The position numbers and the translations under genes are program-made. A DNA stretch of 64,000 nt from Aquimarina latercula DSM 2041 (GTDB lineage: Bacteria > Bacteroidota > Bacteroidia > Flavobacteriales > Flavobacteriaceae): the NCBI RefSeq assembly GCF_000430645.1, contig NZ_AUMK01000003.1:310001-374000 (forward strand), written 5' to 3'. This document shows, piece by piece, positions 25,644-34,423 of the stretch (the first letter of the stretch is position 1; the number at the start of each line of letters is the position of its first letter). The notes below the pieces were generated by a model. The model searched no databases, was not told where the DNA came from, and worked only from the letters and a program-made list of their open reading frames with translations.

Positions 25644-26549
25644 ATGAAAAAATGGGTTTTATTTTCCTTCTTTATTATATGTTGTTTTTTTACAAATGGA
25701 CAGGATTATACAGATATTGTTCGATTAAATGTTTCTAGAGCCAATTTTGAAGATAAAGGAAAGACCTTTGATACTGATGTAACAAATGTCAATTTTGAAG
25801 TTATATACCCTAAAATTATAAGTGATGATTTAATTTTGTTAGCAGGGTTAACCGTAGAGCATACGAGTTTAGATTTTTCAAGTGTATTATCCAATCAAAA
25901 TCTCATAATGACTCGACTAAATGCTGGAGTAAAAATTAACCATTCAGAAAAATGGTCTGGTACCTATGTAGTGCTTCCTAAATTGGCTTCTAATTTCGAA
26001 AATATAGGTTCTAGGGATTTTCAAATTGGTGGAATTGCACTTTTGGATTTTCAGTATAATGATAACGTAAGAGGAAAATTTGGACTATACTCTTCCTCAG
26101 AGAATTTTGGAACAATTATAACACCTCTTTTAGGTTTCTTTTATAGGTCAGCAAATAAAAAGTTTCATATGGATGCTGTTCTTCCAATTCGTTTAGAAGT
26201 AAACTATAAATTATACAATCATTTTAGTTTAGGTTTGGATCTAAGAACCTCTGTTAAATCATATAATTTAGTAGATCAAGATGTTGAGTTTTATGCGCAA
26301 GAAGAATCTGTAAGAGTTGGTTTTTACGGTTCCTATGAATTATTTGACGATTCTTTATTAATAAGAGCCAAGTTTGGTTTAGATACTACAGATTATGGTG
26401 TTTATGCATCAGATGATACATCAGGTGTTCAGTTGTTAACATTTACACTTAATAACGATGAAAGAATAAGACTAAATAGTGAATTCGATAGTGCTTTATT
26501 TTTGGGATTGGATTTTATATATAGATTCGATATATCATCAAAAAAATAA
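25644..26549 (+). CDS. Outer-membrane beta-barrel protein (DUF6268-like)
   Basis: A 301-residue protein with signal peptide MKKWVLFSFFIICCFFTNGQ. The mature part is built of alternating-residue strands ending in aromatic residues and finishes 'F-L-G-L-D-F-I-Y-R-F', an outer-membrane barrel end. The layout resembles the DUF6268 family of Bacteroidota. About ten to twelve strands can be counted. The role is unknown. It lies 44 bases after the CAT-like gene and may be the operon's last gene, because a strong terminator follows. Confidence 0.72.
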   Translation: MKKWVLFSFFIICCFFTNGQDYTDIVRLNVSRANFEDKGKTFDTDVTNVNFEVIYPKIISDDLILLAGLTVEHTSLDFSSVLSNQNLIMTRLNAGVKINHSEKWSGTYVVLPKLASNFENIGSRDFQIGGIALLDFQYNDNVRGKFGLYSSSENFGTIITPLLGFFYRSANKKFHMDAVLPIRLEVNYKLYNHFSLGLDLRTSVKSYNLVDQDVEFYAQEESVRVGFYGSYELFDDSLLIRAKFGLDTTDYGVYASDDTSGVQLLTFTLNNDERIRLNSEFDSALFLGLDFIYRFDISSKK

Positions 26550-26579
26550 AATAATTTCGTAAAATTATTTGGTGTTATA

Positions 26580-26607
26580 AAGGGGTATCTATAATTAGAT
26601 ACCCCTT
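26580..26607. terminator. Bidirectional terminator
   Basis: AAGGGGTATCT (26580-26590) pairs with AGATACCCCTT (26597-26607), an 11-bp perfect stem with a 6-base loop, followed by TTTG. It lies between the convergent barrel gene and the 26634-27224 lipoprotein gene. Confidence 0.85.
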
Positions 26608-26633
26608 TTGTATATATGATCAAAGTGGTTTAT

Positions 26634-27224
26634 TTAGCGATGTACATATCCTATTACACCTTCATATGAATATCCAGCACTAACACCTTCATTGTAGTTT
26701 GTAGTATATAAATGATCTGTATTTGAAGATCCATAAAATCTATAAAGTTTTACTCTTCCGCTTCCTGCGCTGCTATGAATGTATGAAGCTTTCTTAATGT
26801 TTCCGTATAGGTTTCTAACACTATAATCTTTCCACCCTTTCCTTAATAAACTAAATTGTTCTGATCCACTCGTGGTCATAACGAAATCTTTATTTCCAGG
26901 AGCTAATAGAAAAAAGACCTGTTTAGTTCCGGATGGTGCCGATTGATTATAATCATAGGTACCTAGTTTAAATGGTCTGCCTTCATAAGTTCCAATTCCA
27001 ACACCAAGGTTTAAAACTCTATACGTGTGTACCGTATTTGATCCTCCAGAATAATAACGGCTAACAGGAGATATCGCAGTTGCTTTGCCATTGATTTCAG
27101 AAGTAGTTTCAAGGTCTTCTAATACTATGCTTTCTGATTGAATTTCTTCTTTTTCACAAGAGATAAAGGTCAGTACAGTAAAAATCGCTGTAGATAAGAT
27201 TGATAATTTTAATTTGCTTTTCAT
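26634..27224 (-). CDS. Lipoprotein with DUF5648-like repeat
   Basis: A 196-residue protein with lipoprotein signal MKSKLKLSILSTAIFTVLTFIS-C. The C-terminal part, 'L-Y-R-F-Y-G-S-S-N-T-D-H-L-Y-T-T-N' then 'G-Y-S-Y-E-G-V-I-G-Y-V', fits the DUF5648 surface repeat (H-x-Y-T-T-N ... Y-E-G). An earlier stretch with 'Y-Y-S-G-G-S-N-T-V-H-T-Y-R' and 'T-Y-E-G-R-P-F' looks like a second, diverged copy. Such repeats occur on secreted hydrolases and may bind glycans. Here the repeats stand alone. Own promoter and terminator are likely. Confidence 0.72.
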   Translation of the reverse strand: MKSKLKLSILSTAIFTVLTFISCEKEEIQSESIVLEDLETTSEINGKATAISPVSRYYSGGSNTVHTYRVLNLGVGIGTYEGRPFKLGTYDYNQSAPSGTKQVFFLLAPGNKDFVMTTSGSEQFSLLRKGWKDYSVRNLYGNIKKASYIHSSAGSGRVKLYRFYGSSNTDHLYTTNYNEGVSAGYSYEGVIGYVHR

Positions 27225-27398
27225 AATTTAAGAATGATTTATTGTTATATACCTCAAAGATGTAGTTTACTAGGTTTTCTTAAATTATTTTGTGGGTTTT
27301 TAATGGGGAAATTGTGGACTAATGTAGATGTTTAGGTGATACGTGTTTTAAAGATAGTTTTTTAATGACAAATCTATTAAAACGTAACCGTAAACTAC

Positions 27399-27992
27399 TT
27401 ACTGTATTACTGTTTGCAGCTCTATTACTTCTCCTGGCTCCATGTTTTTTAGTAGAATATTTCCAATTCTCACTCGTATTAATCGTAAAGTAGGAAAGCC
27501 TACAGCCGAAGTCATTTTTCGTACCTGTCTAAATTTACCTTCTGTTAATGTGATAGAAACCCAAGTAGTTGGTCCATGTCTATCATCTCTTATTTTTTTT
27601 GATCTTTCCGGAAAATCAGGAACTCCTTTAATCTTAAAAGCTTTACAGGGATTGGTCATATATTTTTTGCCATCAAAACCAATTTCTACTCCATTCATTA
27701 ATTTATATATTGCATCATCCGTAATATCACCATCCACTTGAGCGTAATATTCTTTTTCTATTTTTCTACTACATATATAGTTACTTGTTTTACCATCTGT
27801 GGTTAATAGTAATAAACCTTCTGATTTTTCATCTAATCTCCCAATTGCCATCGTACCTTTTGGGAAATCAAAGAGATCTCCTAACAATTTTTTGGAGTTT
27901 TGTTTTTGTCCATTGTTTATAAACTGACTTAAATACCCATAAGGTTTATAGATCATAAAATGTCTTTGATCTTTGTTATTGTCTGTTAGCAT
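27399..27992 (-). CDS. rluE: 23S rRNA pseudouridine synthase, RluE type
   Basis: A 197-residue RsuA/RluE-family enzyme without an S4 domain. The catalytic Asp is in 'A-I-G-R-L-D-E-K-S-E-G-L-L-L-L-T' and the family motifs 'E-G-K-F-R-Q-V-R-K-M' and 'R-L-I-R-V-R-I-G' are present. RluE makes pseudouridine at position 2457 of 23S rRNA in E. coli; the symbol rests on family resemblance and on the short N-terminus. It is monocistronic and divergent from the 28142 gene. Confidence 0.87.
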   Translation of the reverse strand: MLTDNNKDQRHFMIYKPYGYLSQFINNGQKQNSKKLLGDLFDFPKGTMAIGRLDEKSEGLLLLTTDGKTSNYICSRKIEKEYYAQVDGDITDDAIYKLMNGVEIGFDGKKYMTNPCKAFKIKGVPDFPERSKKIRDDRHGPTTWVSITLTEGKFRQVRKMTSAVGFPTLRLIRVRIGNILLKNMEPGEVIELQTVIQ

Positions 27993-28026
27993 TATTGAAT
28001 GGATATTTATTTTTTAATTAAAGCAT

Positions 28027-28034
28027 CAAATGTA
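28027..28034 (-). promoter_or_regulatory. Promoter -7 box for rluE
   Basis: Read on the minus strand the box is TACATTTG, an exact match to the Bacteroidota TAnnTTTG element, 35 bases upstream of the rluE ATG. No clear -33 TTG was found. Confidence 0.4.
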
Positions 28035-28141
28035 ATGATTGAATAATTGCTTTGGAAAACTTTTATCTTTTTCAGGTTAACTTTTACGTTTTGTTTTTCA
28101 CTAAATACTAATCAATTTAACTAATTAAAATAATTATTACT

Positions 28142-28933
28142 ATGGCAATTCATATGATTGGACAGTCGTACCATCAAGATATTATTATCGGTGGTTATGG
28201 CTCAGGAAGAAGAAGGAACAGTGAGCCTAATTATTTTGCACCAAATCCTTTAGATTCATGGCAACATGATCGTATAAGAGGTTTTTATCAAGAGGTAGAG
28301 AATGAGAATTTAATTGATATACATTATTATAGATCTAATGAGAATGTTTCAATTAATATATATCAGGTAATACGTTCGGAAGTATTATTGTTAGAAAGAA
28401 CATTAGATTTAATACCTTCCGGACATTTAAGATGGTTAAAAGATCGTAAACCAGCAGGGATTATATTTGCTGATTCTGCGGGTAGAGGTAGATCAGAGCG
28501 ATATACAGGTGGTCTAAATCCTGGATATGATGATGCAAATACTTCGTTTTTTGATGAAAGTGAAGGCATAATAATTACATACGGAGCGTTATGGCGATAT
28601 CAAAATATTGGAATTATTCCAACATTGATTCATGAAATTGGTCATGTAATGACACATGCTGGTAAGATTAATTATCGATTTTTTTCTGAATCCGATAGAG
28701 AAACACTTTCTAACACTAGAGTTTCTAGAAACCCCGGAAGTCTAGAAGCTTTATGTAATGCGTATATGTATTTTATCTGTTATGCCAGTGCTATACCAGC
28801 AATAAGATTGTTTGGAAGTAGACCAATAATATTAGAAAGAAGTCCACAGACTCGGACTGCATTAAGAAGATGTAGGGCGTTTACTTCGCGAATGTTATCC
28901 CCTTATGAGATGTTACGTTTTAGTGAAAGATAG
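28142..28933 (+). CDS. Putative zinc metallopeptidase, HExxHxxxH, no signal peptide
   Basis: A 263-residue protein. The motif H164-E-I-G-H168-V-M-T-H172 sits in a helix after a hydrophobic strand, as in zincin peptidases; Glu residues in 'F-S-E-S-D-R-E-T' could complete the site. The N-terminus (M-A-I-H-M-I-G-Q-S-Y) is not a signal peptide, and a G-G-Y-G-S-G-R-R-R turn follows. I do not recognise the family. The arrangement (stand-alone, compact, signal-less, HExxH) is like that of secreted toxin or effector peptidases, but no secretion gene is adjacent. A peptidase helping self-processing is also possible. Confidence 0.65.
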   Translation: MAIHMIGQSYHQDIIIGGYGSGRRRNSEPNYFAPNPLDSWQHDRIRGFYQEVENENLIDIHYYRSNENVSINIYQVIRSEVLLLERTLDLIPSGHLRWLKDRKPAGIIFADSAGRGRSERYTGGLNPGYDDANTSFFDESEGIIITYGALWRYQNIGIIPTLIHEIGHVMTHAGKINYRFFSESDRETLSNTRVSRNPGSLEALCNAYMYFICYASAIPAIRLFGSRPIILERSPQTRTALRRCRAFTSRMLSPYEMLRFSER

Positions 28934-29008
28934 TATTCCTCACGTATTTATATGATAACTTGTGGATTAAATTAGTACTTAATTACTAAGAAATTAAAAA
29001 GTATAATT

Positions 29009-29016
29009 TATCTTTG
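29009..29016 (+). promoter_or_regulatory. Promoter -7 box for the cold-shock gene
   Basis: TATCTTTG matches TAnnTTTG exactly. If used, transcription would start near 29023 and leave a 5' leader of about 148 bases before the ATG at 29171, as often seen for cold-shock genes. Confidence 0.45.
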
Positions 29017-29170
29017 CAGTAAATAATTACATATTCAATGTAATTAGTCGTTGTAACCGCTGGGTCAATTATTCGGTAAGTCAATAAAGTGATATTGTGA
29101 TTTTCCAATTGTTTGTTTAGTATTTCGATGACTATTCATTACTTAACAAATAAATTCATATTTATAATAC

Positions 29171-29620
29171 ATGGCAAAATCGCAGCAGACTTTTAGCAAA
29201 ATTGAAAAGGAAAAAAAGAAACAGAAAAAACGCGAGGAGAAGCAAAAAAAGAAAGAAGAGCGTAGAGCTAATTCTAAAAAAGGAAGTGGTTTTGATAGCA
29301 TGATTGCATATGTTGATGAAAATGGACATCTTACGGATACCCCTCCAGATCCATCAAAAAAGAAAAAGATAAAAGCCGAAAATATTGAAATCGGTATTCC
29401 TAAAAAAGAACATGTTGAAGAAGATCCTATTAAAAAAGGTAGAGTAGCATTTTTTAATGACTCTAAGGGATACGGTTTTATTACAGAACAAGAATCACAA
29501 GAAAAGTTTTTTGTTCATGTAAATGGCTTAATGCAAGAAGTTAAAGAAGGAGATAAAGTACAATTCGAATTGGAGATGGGAATGAAAGGATTGAATGCAG
29601 TTCGTGTAAAAAAGATTTGA
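29171..29620 (+). CDS. Cold-shock-domain protein with charged N-terminal arm
   Basis: A 149-residue protein. Residues 1-40 are a Lys/Glu/Arg-rich arm (E-K-E-K-K-K-Q-K-K-R-E-E-K-Q-K), likely an extended helix. Residues about 88-149 are a cold-shock domain with RNP1 'K-G-Y-G-F-I-T' and RNP2 'K-F-F-V-H-V'. It should bind single-stranded RNA or DNA and act as an RNA chaperone. The arm makes it about twice the size of an ordinary Csp. A long putative 5' leader suggests control at RNA level. Confidence 0.87.
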   Translation: MAKSQQTFSKIEKEKKKQKKREEKQKKKEERRANSKKGSGFDSMIAYVDENGHLTDTPPDPSKKKKIKAENIEIGIPKKEHVEEDPIKKGRVAFFNDSKGYGFITEQESQEKFFVHVNGLMQEVKEGDKVQFELEMGMKGLNAVRVKKI

Positions 29621-29637
29621 TAAGTATCTAGCTAAAT

Positions 29638-29688
29638 AAAAAACAAAAAGCATTTACAGTTAATTTCTGTAAATGCTTTTTGTTTTTT
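29638..29688. terminator. Very strong bidirectional terminator
   Basis: A 22-bp perfect stem (29638-29659 with 29667-29688) has a 7-base loop and A/T-rich outer ends. It lies between the cold-shock gene and the convergent MBL lipoprotein gene. Confidence 0.9.
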
Positions 29689-29699
29689 CAGCACTTTTT

Positions 29700-30494
29700 T
29701 TATTTAGAATACCAGTTTAATTGTACTACTGCTATTTCTGAATTACCCTTAGTTACAATTTCTTTAAACTTAACTACATCACTAAATCCATCTGTACCTC
29801 TATAGTGATAAGGGTATATTTCTTTTGGTTTGAATTCTAATACAGCATCAGCAGCACTCTCTACGGTCATAGTGTAGGGTAGGTTCATGCAAACAAATGC
29901 TTTATCTATATCTTTTAGTGCTCTCATTTCAGGAATATCTTCTGTATCTCCTGAGAAATATAATCGCTCTTCACCCAATGTAATAACATATCCGTTCCCA
30001 CGACCTTTATTATGAAATTTTAGCGCTTCTTCTCTTAAATTATACATAGGTATTGCTTCAATGGAGATTCCATTTACTTCCTTTACTTCTCCATTGTTTA
30101 TGATTACTAATTGTTTGGTATAATTAGCAGGTAGTTTTTCAGCAACCGCTTGTGGAACAACAATTTTTGATTTTGAGATGTCCAAACTATTAAGTGTTTC
30201 GATATTCATATGATCTCCATGAATATCCGTAATCAGAATTATACTGGGTGTTTTTTGATTTTCAAACGCTTTTATCCCTCCAGTGGGATCTATATATATA
30301 ATATTGTCTTTATATTCTAATACTGCTGTTGCATGTGAGATTGGGATAATTTTTAAGTCAGAAATTGGTTTTTTTATAGATTCTTCTTTTGCATTAGCTT
30401 CATCGGTATTTGCAGTTTTTTCTTCTTTTACATTTGATTTACAACTGATTAAAAATATGCTAAGAGCAAAAATGCCAAGGGTATATGTTTTCAT
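29700..30494 (-). CDS. Metallo-beta-lactamase-fold lipoprotein
   Basis: A 264-residue protein starting at ATG 30494 with lipoprotein signal MKTYTLGIFALSIFLIS-C. The metal site is 'T-D-I-H-G-D-H-M-N', with a later Asp in 'Y-F-S-G-D-T-E-D' and His in 'Y-P-Y-H-Y-R-G'. It resembles UlaG/UPF0173-like hydrolases but is exported and lipid-anchored. The substrate is unknown. A TTG nine codons upstream is in frame but would put charged residues before the signal peptide. It lies 43 bases beyond the end of the TauE-type gene's reading direction and may share its transcript. Confidence 0.85.
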   Translation of the reverse strand: MKTYTLGIFALSIFLISCKSNVKEEKTANTDEANAKEESIKKPISDLKIIPISHATAVLEYKDNIIYIDPTGGIKAFENQKTPSIILITDIHGDHMNIETLNSLDISKSKIVVPQAVAEKLPANYTKQLVIINNGEVKEVNGISIEAIPMYNLREEALKFHNKGRGNGYVITLGEERLYFSGDTEDIPEMRALKDIDKAFVCMNLPYTMTVESAADAVLEFKPKEIYPYHYRGTDGFSDVVKFKEIVTKGNSEIAVVQLNWYSK

Positions 30495-30563
30495 TATATG
30501 TGATTTTAGTTTCCTTAACAAGGTATAAAATGGTGATAAAACAGGAAATATTTTAATGTAAGA

Positions 30564-31319
30564 TTAACTATCTATCCATAGCTTAATAGCCATAGCTATT
30601 ACCATTATTACCAAAAATATTTTAACAATTCCATCTCCTTTTTTTACAGACCATCTACTGGCGATCCAACCACCACTGGCATTACCAAAAGCTAACACAA
30701 ATCCATATAAATAGTTGATTTGATTATTGTATGCAAAAATAATCAATGCACCAATGGTGTATATAAAAACCACTAAAGCTTTTACAGCATTTGAAGAAAC
30801 TAGGCTCATTTTATTAATGGTACTTAATGCCAAAAGAATAAAAATGCCAACTCCTGCCTGTATGAAACCACCGTATATTCCAATTATAAAAAAGGTAATG
30901 ATAGAAAACACACGATACTTTCCTTGTATTCGTTCTGTAAAATCTTTCAAATTAATTTTAGGTTTAAAAACCATAAAAAGAACCACAATTAACATTACAA
31001 TTGCGAGTATCTTATTAAAGGTTTCACCTTTTATGTTGATTGCTATTTTTGCTCCGATTAGCGACCCTATCAATGCAGATAGGCCTAAGTATACACTAAA
31101 AATTGATGGTTTTATACCTTTGCTTTTAAATCCAGCAACCGATGTAATACTCTGAATAAAAATCCCGATTCGGTTTGTGCCATTTGCTATTGCTGGTGGC
31201 AATCCCATAAAGATAAGCATCGGTAATGTTAACAAAGATCCTCCTCCAGCTATAGTATTTATGACTCCTGCTATAAAACCAACTATTGCTAAAAGAATAA
31301 GAAGTAGTGTTTCGTTCAT
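30564..31319 (-). CDS. TauE/SafE-family anion exporter
   Basis: A 251-residue membrane protein with about eight helices. The internal duplication typical of TauE/SafE is seen: 'G-F-I-A-G-V-I-N-T-I-A-G-G-G-S-L-L-T-L-P' near the start and 'G-I-Y-G-G-F-I-Q-A-G-V-G-I' in the second half. The family exports sulfite, sulfoacetate or related organic anions. A SulP transporter gene is divergent next to it, so the pair may serve sulfur-anion traffic. A promoter fits upstream at 31337-31364. Confidence 0.87.
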   Translation of the reverse strand: MNETLLLILLAIVGFIAGVINTIAGGGSLLTLPMLIFMGLPPAIANGTNRIGIFIQSITSVAGFKSKGIKPSIFSVYLGLSALIGSLIGAKIAINIKGETFNKILAIVMLIVVLFMVFKPKINLKDFTERIQGKYRVFSIITFFIIGIYGGFIQAGVGIFILLALSTINKMSLVSSNAVKALVVFIYTIGALIIFAYNNQINYLYGFVLAFGNASGGWIASRWSVKKGDGIVKIFLVIMVIAMAIKLWIDS

Positions 31320-31336
31320 TTAAGTATGTTTCATCC

Positions 31337-31364
31337 CAAAAATAGGTAAAACCAAAAAATACAA
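31337..31364 (-). promoter_or_regulatory. Promoter for the TauE-type gene
   Basis: On the minus strand, TTG (31364-31362) is followed after 17 bases by TATTTTTG (31344-31337). This matches the flavobacterial TTG / TAnnTTTG promoter and lies just upstream of the ATG at 31319. Confidence 0.5.
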
Positions 31365-31449
31365 GCGCTTTTTCAAAATCAATTGGTATAAATTATTAAA
31401 CTGTCGTAGATTTACCAGTACTAATAAAAAATCAACTAGCAATAATTCT

Positions 31450-33183
31450 TTGAATAAAATAATTCCCATTTTAGAGGCTTTAAAGGGCTATGGCAAAATA
31501 ACTTTTGCTTCTGACGCTATTGCCGGTATAACTGTAGGAGTGGTGCTTATTCCTCAAGCAATAGCTTATGCCTTACTTATGGGTACACCACCGATATATG
31601 GGCTGTACGCTTGTTTAATTCCTTTGGTTATATATGCTTTTTTTGGAACATCAAGACAATTAAGTATTGGTCCTGTAGCAGTAACGGCAATTTTAGTAAT
31701 GAGTGGAGTAAGTCAGCTTGCAACTCCTTTTACTGAAGAGTTTACTAATTTGGTGATTTTTTCTGGTTTATTAATAGGGATATTGCAGATTGTACTTAGT
31801 CTGCTAAGGATGGGATTTTTGGTTAATTTGATCTCACAACCTGTAATTTCGGGCTTTATTTCTGCTGCAGCTATTATTATTATCGTTTCTCAACTTAGTG
31901 AATCATTAGGAATTGAAATTCCGAATTTTGATTACCCACATGAATCAATATGGTATGCTATAAAAAACATTTCTTCGATTCATGTAATCACATTAAGTAT
32001 GTGTTTGGGATCAATAGTAGTTATGCTTATTCTTAAAAAAATTAAAAAATCATTTCCGGGGGCACTTTTTGTTTTAATAATAACAACGGTAATTACAATT
32101 ATTTTTGATTTAAAAAAATTAGGTCTTTCAGTAATAGAAGATGTTCCAAAAGGTTTACCATCTTTTAGTATTCCTGATATGAGTTATGATTCTATGATTG
32201 CATTAATTCCTTCCGTGTTAACAGTTACTTTTATTGGTTATGTTGGTAGTATAGGTATAGCTAAATCCTTAGAGATTAAAAATAGAGATCATATAGTTCG
32301 GCCTAATCAAGAATTATTGGCTTTAGGTCTAGCAAAAGTTGTTGGTGCATTTTTTCAGGCAATCCCTTCTTCAGGAAGCTATAGTAGATCGGCTATTAAT
32401 GATGAGGCGGGAGGAAAGACTACAATTTCATCTATCATCACTGTTATTATGGTGATTATATCTTTATTGTTCTTGACTTCGTTCTTTTATTATATTCCAA
32501 ATGCTGTTTTAGCGGCTATTATATTAGTTTCAGTTTTTGGATTGATCAATATCAGTGAGGCAAGATATCTTCTCGCATTAAGACGAAGGGAGTTTATCGT
32601 AATGTTCATAACATTTATTGGGACATTAGTTTTTGGTGTAGAAAAAGGGATTTTTATTGGAGTCATATTATCGTACATTTTTTTACAATATTATAGCTCG
32701 AGACCACATGTTGCAGAATTGGTAAATATTCCGAACACGAACTATTATCGTAATATCAAAAGATTTCCGGATGCTACGAGGTCATCTAGATATCTGATTA
32801 TTCGATTTGATGATCAATTATATTTTGCTAATACTAGTTACTTTAAGGACGCTATATTAAATCAGATAGATAAAAGAGAGGTGTTACCAGAGTTTTTGAT
32901 TTTAGATAGTACCAATATCAATGATATTGATAGTACGGGTTTACATATTTTAGAGGATGTTCATAGGTATTTAGAAGATTTAGGAGTGCAATTATTAATC
33001 ACTGGTACAATTGGTCCTGTTCGGGATTTTCTTAAAAGATCTGGGTTTACAGATAATTTAGGTAGTCAACATAATTTTTTAAACATAGAAGATGCTGTTA
33101 ATTATACAGATAATAAAACTGTCCAGCAAAATTCTCTAGAGGTAGCAGTTCAGTATAATAAGAAACGTTCTTTTCTTGATTAG
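31450..33183 (+). CDS. SulP-family anion transporter with STAS domain
   Basis: A 577-residue transporter. About 420 residues of membrane helices begin with the SulP signature 'A-G-I-T-V-G-V-V-L-I-P-Q-A-I-A-Y-A'. A cytoplasmic STAS domain follows at about 440-555 ('F-L-I-L-D-S-T-N-I-N-D-I-D-S-T-G' and 'G-P-V-R-D-F-L-K-R-S-G-F'). It probably imports sulfate, bicarbonate or another oxyanion. The start is TTG at 31450: the next Met lies inside the first membrane helix, and the N-terminal residues before it match the family. Confidence 0.9.
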   Translation: MNKIIPILEALKGYGKITFASDAIAGITVGVVLIPQAIAYALLMGTPPIYGLYACLIPLVIYAFFGTSRQLSIGPVAVTAILVMSGVSQLATPFTEEFTNLVIFSGLLIGILQIVLSLLRMGFLVNLISQPVISGFISAAAIIIIVSQLSESLGIEIPNFDYPHESIWYAIKNISSIHVITLSMCLGSIVVMLILKKIKKSFPGALFVLIITTVITIIFDLKKLGLSVIEDVPKGLPSFSIPDMSYDSMIALIPSVLTVTFIGYVGSIGIAKSLEIKNRDHIVRPNQELLALGLAKVVGAFFQAIPSSGSYSRSAINDEAGGKTTISSIITVIMVIISLLFLTSFFYYIPNAVLAAIILVSVFGLINISEARYLLALRRREFIVMFITFIGTLVFGVEKGIFIGVILSYIFLQYYSSRPHVAELVNIPNTNYYRNIKRFPDATRSSRYLIIRFDDQLYFANTSYFKDAILNQIDKREVLPEFLILDSTNINDIDSTGLHILEDVHRYLEDLGVQLLITGTIGPVRDFLKRSGFTDNLGSQHNFLNIEDAVNYTDNKTVQQNSLEVAVQYNKKRSFLD

Positions 33184-33189
33184 AAGATA

Positions 33190-34152
33190 TTATTTTTCAT
33201 AAACATGCATTTTTATTCCCATACCATAATTCATAAAACCTTTTTGGATTAATGTATTATTTTCGCTGTATTCTTTGTCGAAGCGTTGCCAGGTTCTGTT
33301 TTTGAAAAAGATTCTTCTTGTAAACGTAATATTGTTGTCTATTTTGTCGGTAAAAGGAAGCAGTGGTCTAAATGTAGTAGAGACTTTTACGATTCCTTTA
33401 CGTGTTTCTACTTCGTGGTATTTTTTGGTATGCTGTAGTTTTCCTTGCTTATCTGTATAACCTAATACTTGAACAGAAATAAATATACCATTTTTAGGAA
33501 CAAATATTTTGTGTTCAGAAATATCAAGTTCGAAATTTGTTTTGTCTTTATTTGTTATTCTAAAAATGATGTCATCACCAGCCAATCTCTTTCCTGGAAT
33601 ACCATTTGTGCTTTCATAGAATTGCATTTTAAACAAAGTAGAAAAAGATTGTTTTCTACTAGAAGATCTTTTGGAGCTTTCCATCATCACAGGTAAAAAA
33701 ACAGAAGCAATTTTAGTTGATTTTATATAATGCCTAGGGAAAAAGACAGCTATTTCTGATTCTACAGTAGGTAGCCAACATCTAAAGTAATCATCATGTA
33801 TTTTAGAACCTTTTTTCTTTGTCTTGTATTTACCTAAATTTTCTGCTTTTAAAACTACTTCTTGAAGTTCGGCAATATCAGGTGTTAATAAAATACTCTT
33901 TGGGATATTATTTGTGCTAAGACCTTTTTCTTTATATCCAAGTGCCGATATATATAATGAATCGATGTCGCTATATCTTTTTTTTGAAAATTTAAAGATT
34001 CCACCTTCGTCAGCAAACAATCCATTACCATTGCCAAATGAAATTGTAGCATACGATATAGGGAATTTTTGTACAGAATCTTTGATGGTGTACACTTGAC
34101 TATATATACCATTGGATATCAGTAATAGAAGTATATAGAGGACTTTTTTCAT
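33190..34152 (-). CDS. Exported protein with carboxypeptidase-regulatory-like domain
   Basis: A 320-residue protein with signal peptide MKKVLYILLLLISNGIYSQ. Residues about 20-95 are a carboxypeptidase-D regulatory-like beta-sandwich ('Y-A-T-I-S-F-G-N-G-N-G-L-F-A-D-E-G-G', 'I-S-A-L-G-Y-K') ending in the 'L-Q-E-V-V-L-K-A' link normally found before a TonB plug. The remaining 210 residues are beta-rich with no recognised family. It is convergent with the SulP gene (6-base gap). Confidence 0.78.
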   Translation of the reverse strand: MKKVLYILLLLISNGIYSQVYTIKDSVQKFPISYATISFGNGNGLFADEGGIFKFSKKRYSDIDSLYISALGYKEKGLSTNNIPKSILLTPDIAELQEVVLKAENLGKYKTKKKGSKIHDDYFRCWLPTVESEIAVFFPRHYIKSTKIASVFLPVMMESSKRSSSRKQSFSTLFKMQFYESTNGIPGKRLAGDDIIFRITNKDKTNFELDISEHKIFVPKNGIFISVQVLGYTDKQGKLQHTKKYHEVETRKGIVKVSTTFRPLLPFTDKIDNNITFTRRIFFKNRTWQRFDKEYSENNTLIQKGFMNYGMGIKMHVYEK

Positions 34153-34372
34153 AGTAGGTTAGGGGACTAAATAGGCTGTTAAAATAGTGAAAATATTTTA
34201 AAACATTCTTTATGTTTCATTAGTTACAGAAGTAATAGCTCTTTAATTTCTTTACTTTTTATATTTTGATATAAGCAAAAAAGAAGCCAAAAAATAAGTG
34301 AATTATTATTTTAACCATTGTTTTTTAATAATAACATACTCGTTAATGATTAAATAATATTGGTACATACTC

Positions 34373-34380
34373 TATCTTTG
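34373..34380 (+). promoter_or_regulatory. Promoter -7 box for the EamA gene
   Basis: TATCTTTG matches TAnnTTTG exactly, 43 bases upstream of the TTG start. A TTG at the right distance for a -33 box was not found. Confidence 0.4.
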
Positions 34381-34423
34381 TAAGATTAATAATGTTCCAT
34401 ATTTGGTTTAAAACAAAGAGTAT

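Noticed and set aside
30727..31155. 142-residue plus-strand open frame
   Set aside because: It lies opposite the TauE/SafE gene; its composition mirrors the membrane helices on the other strand.
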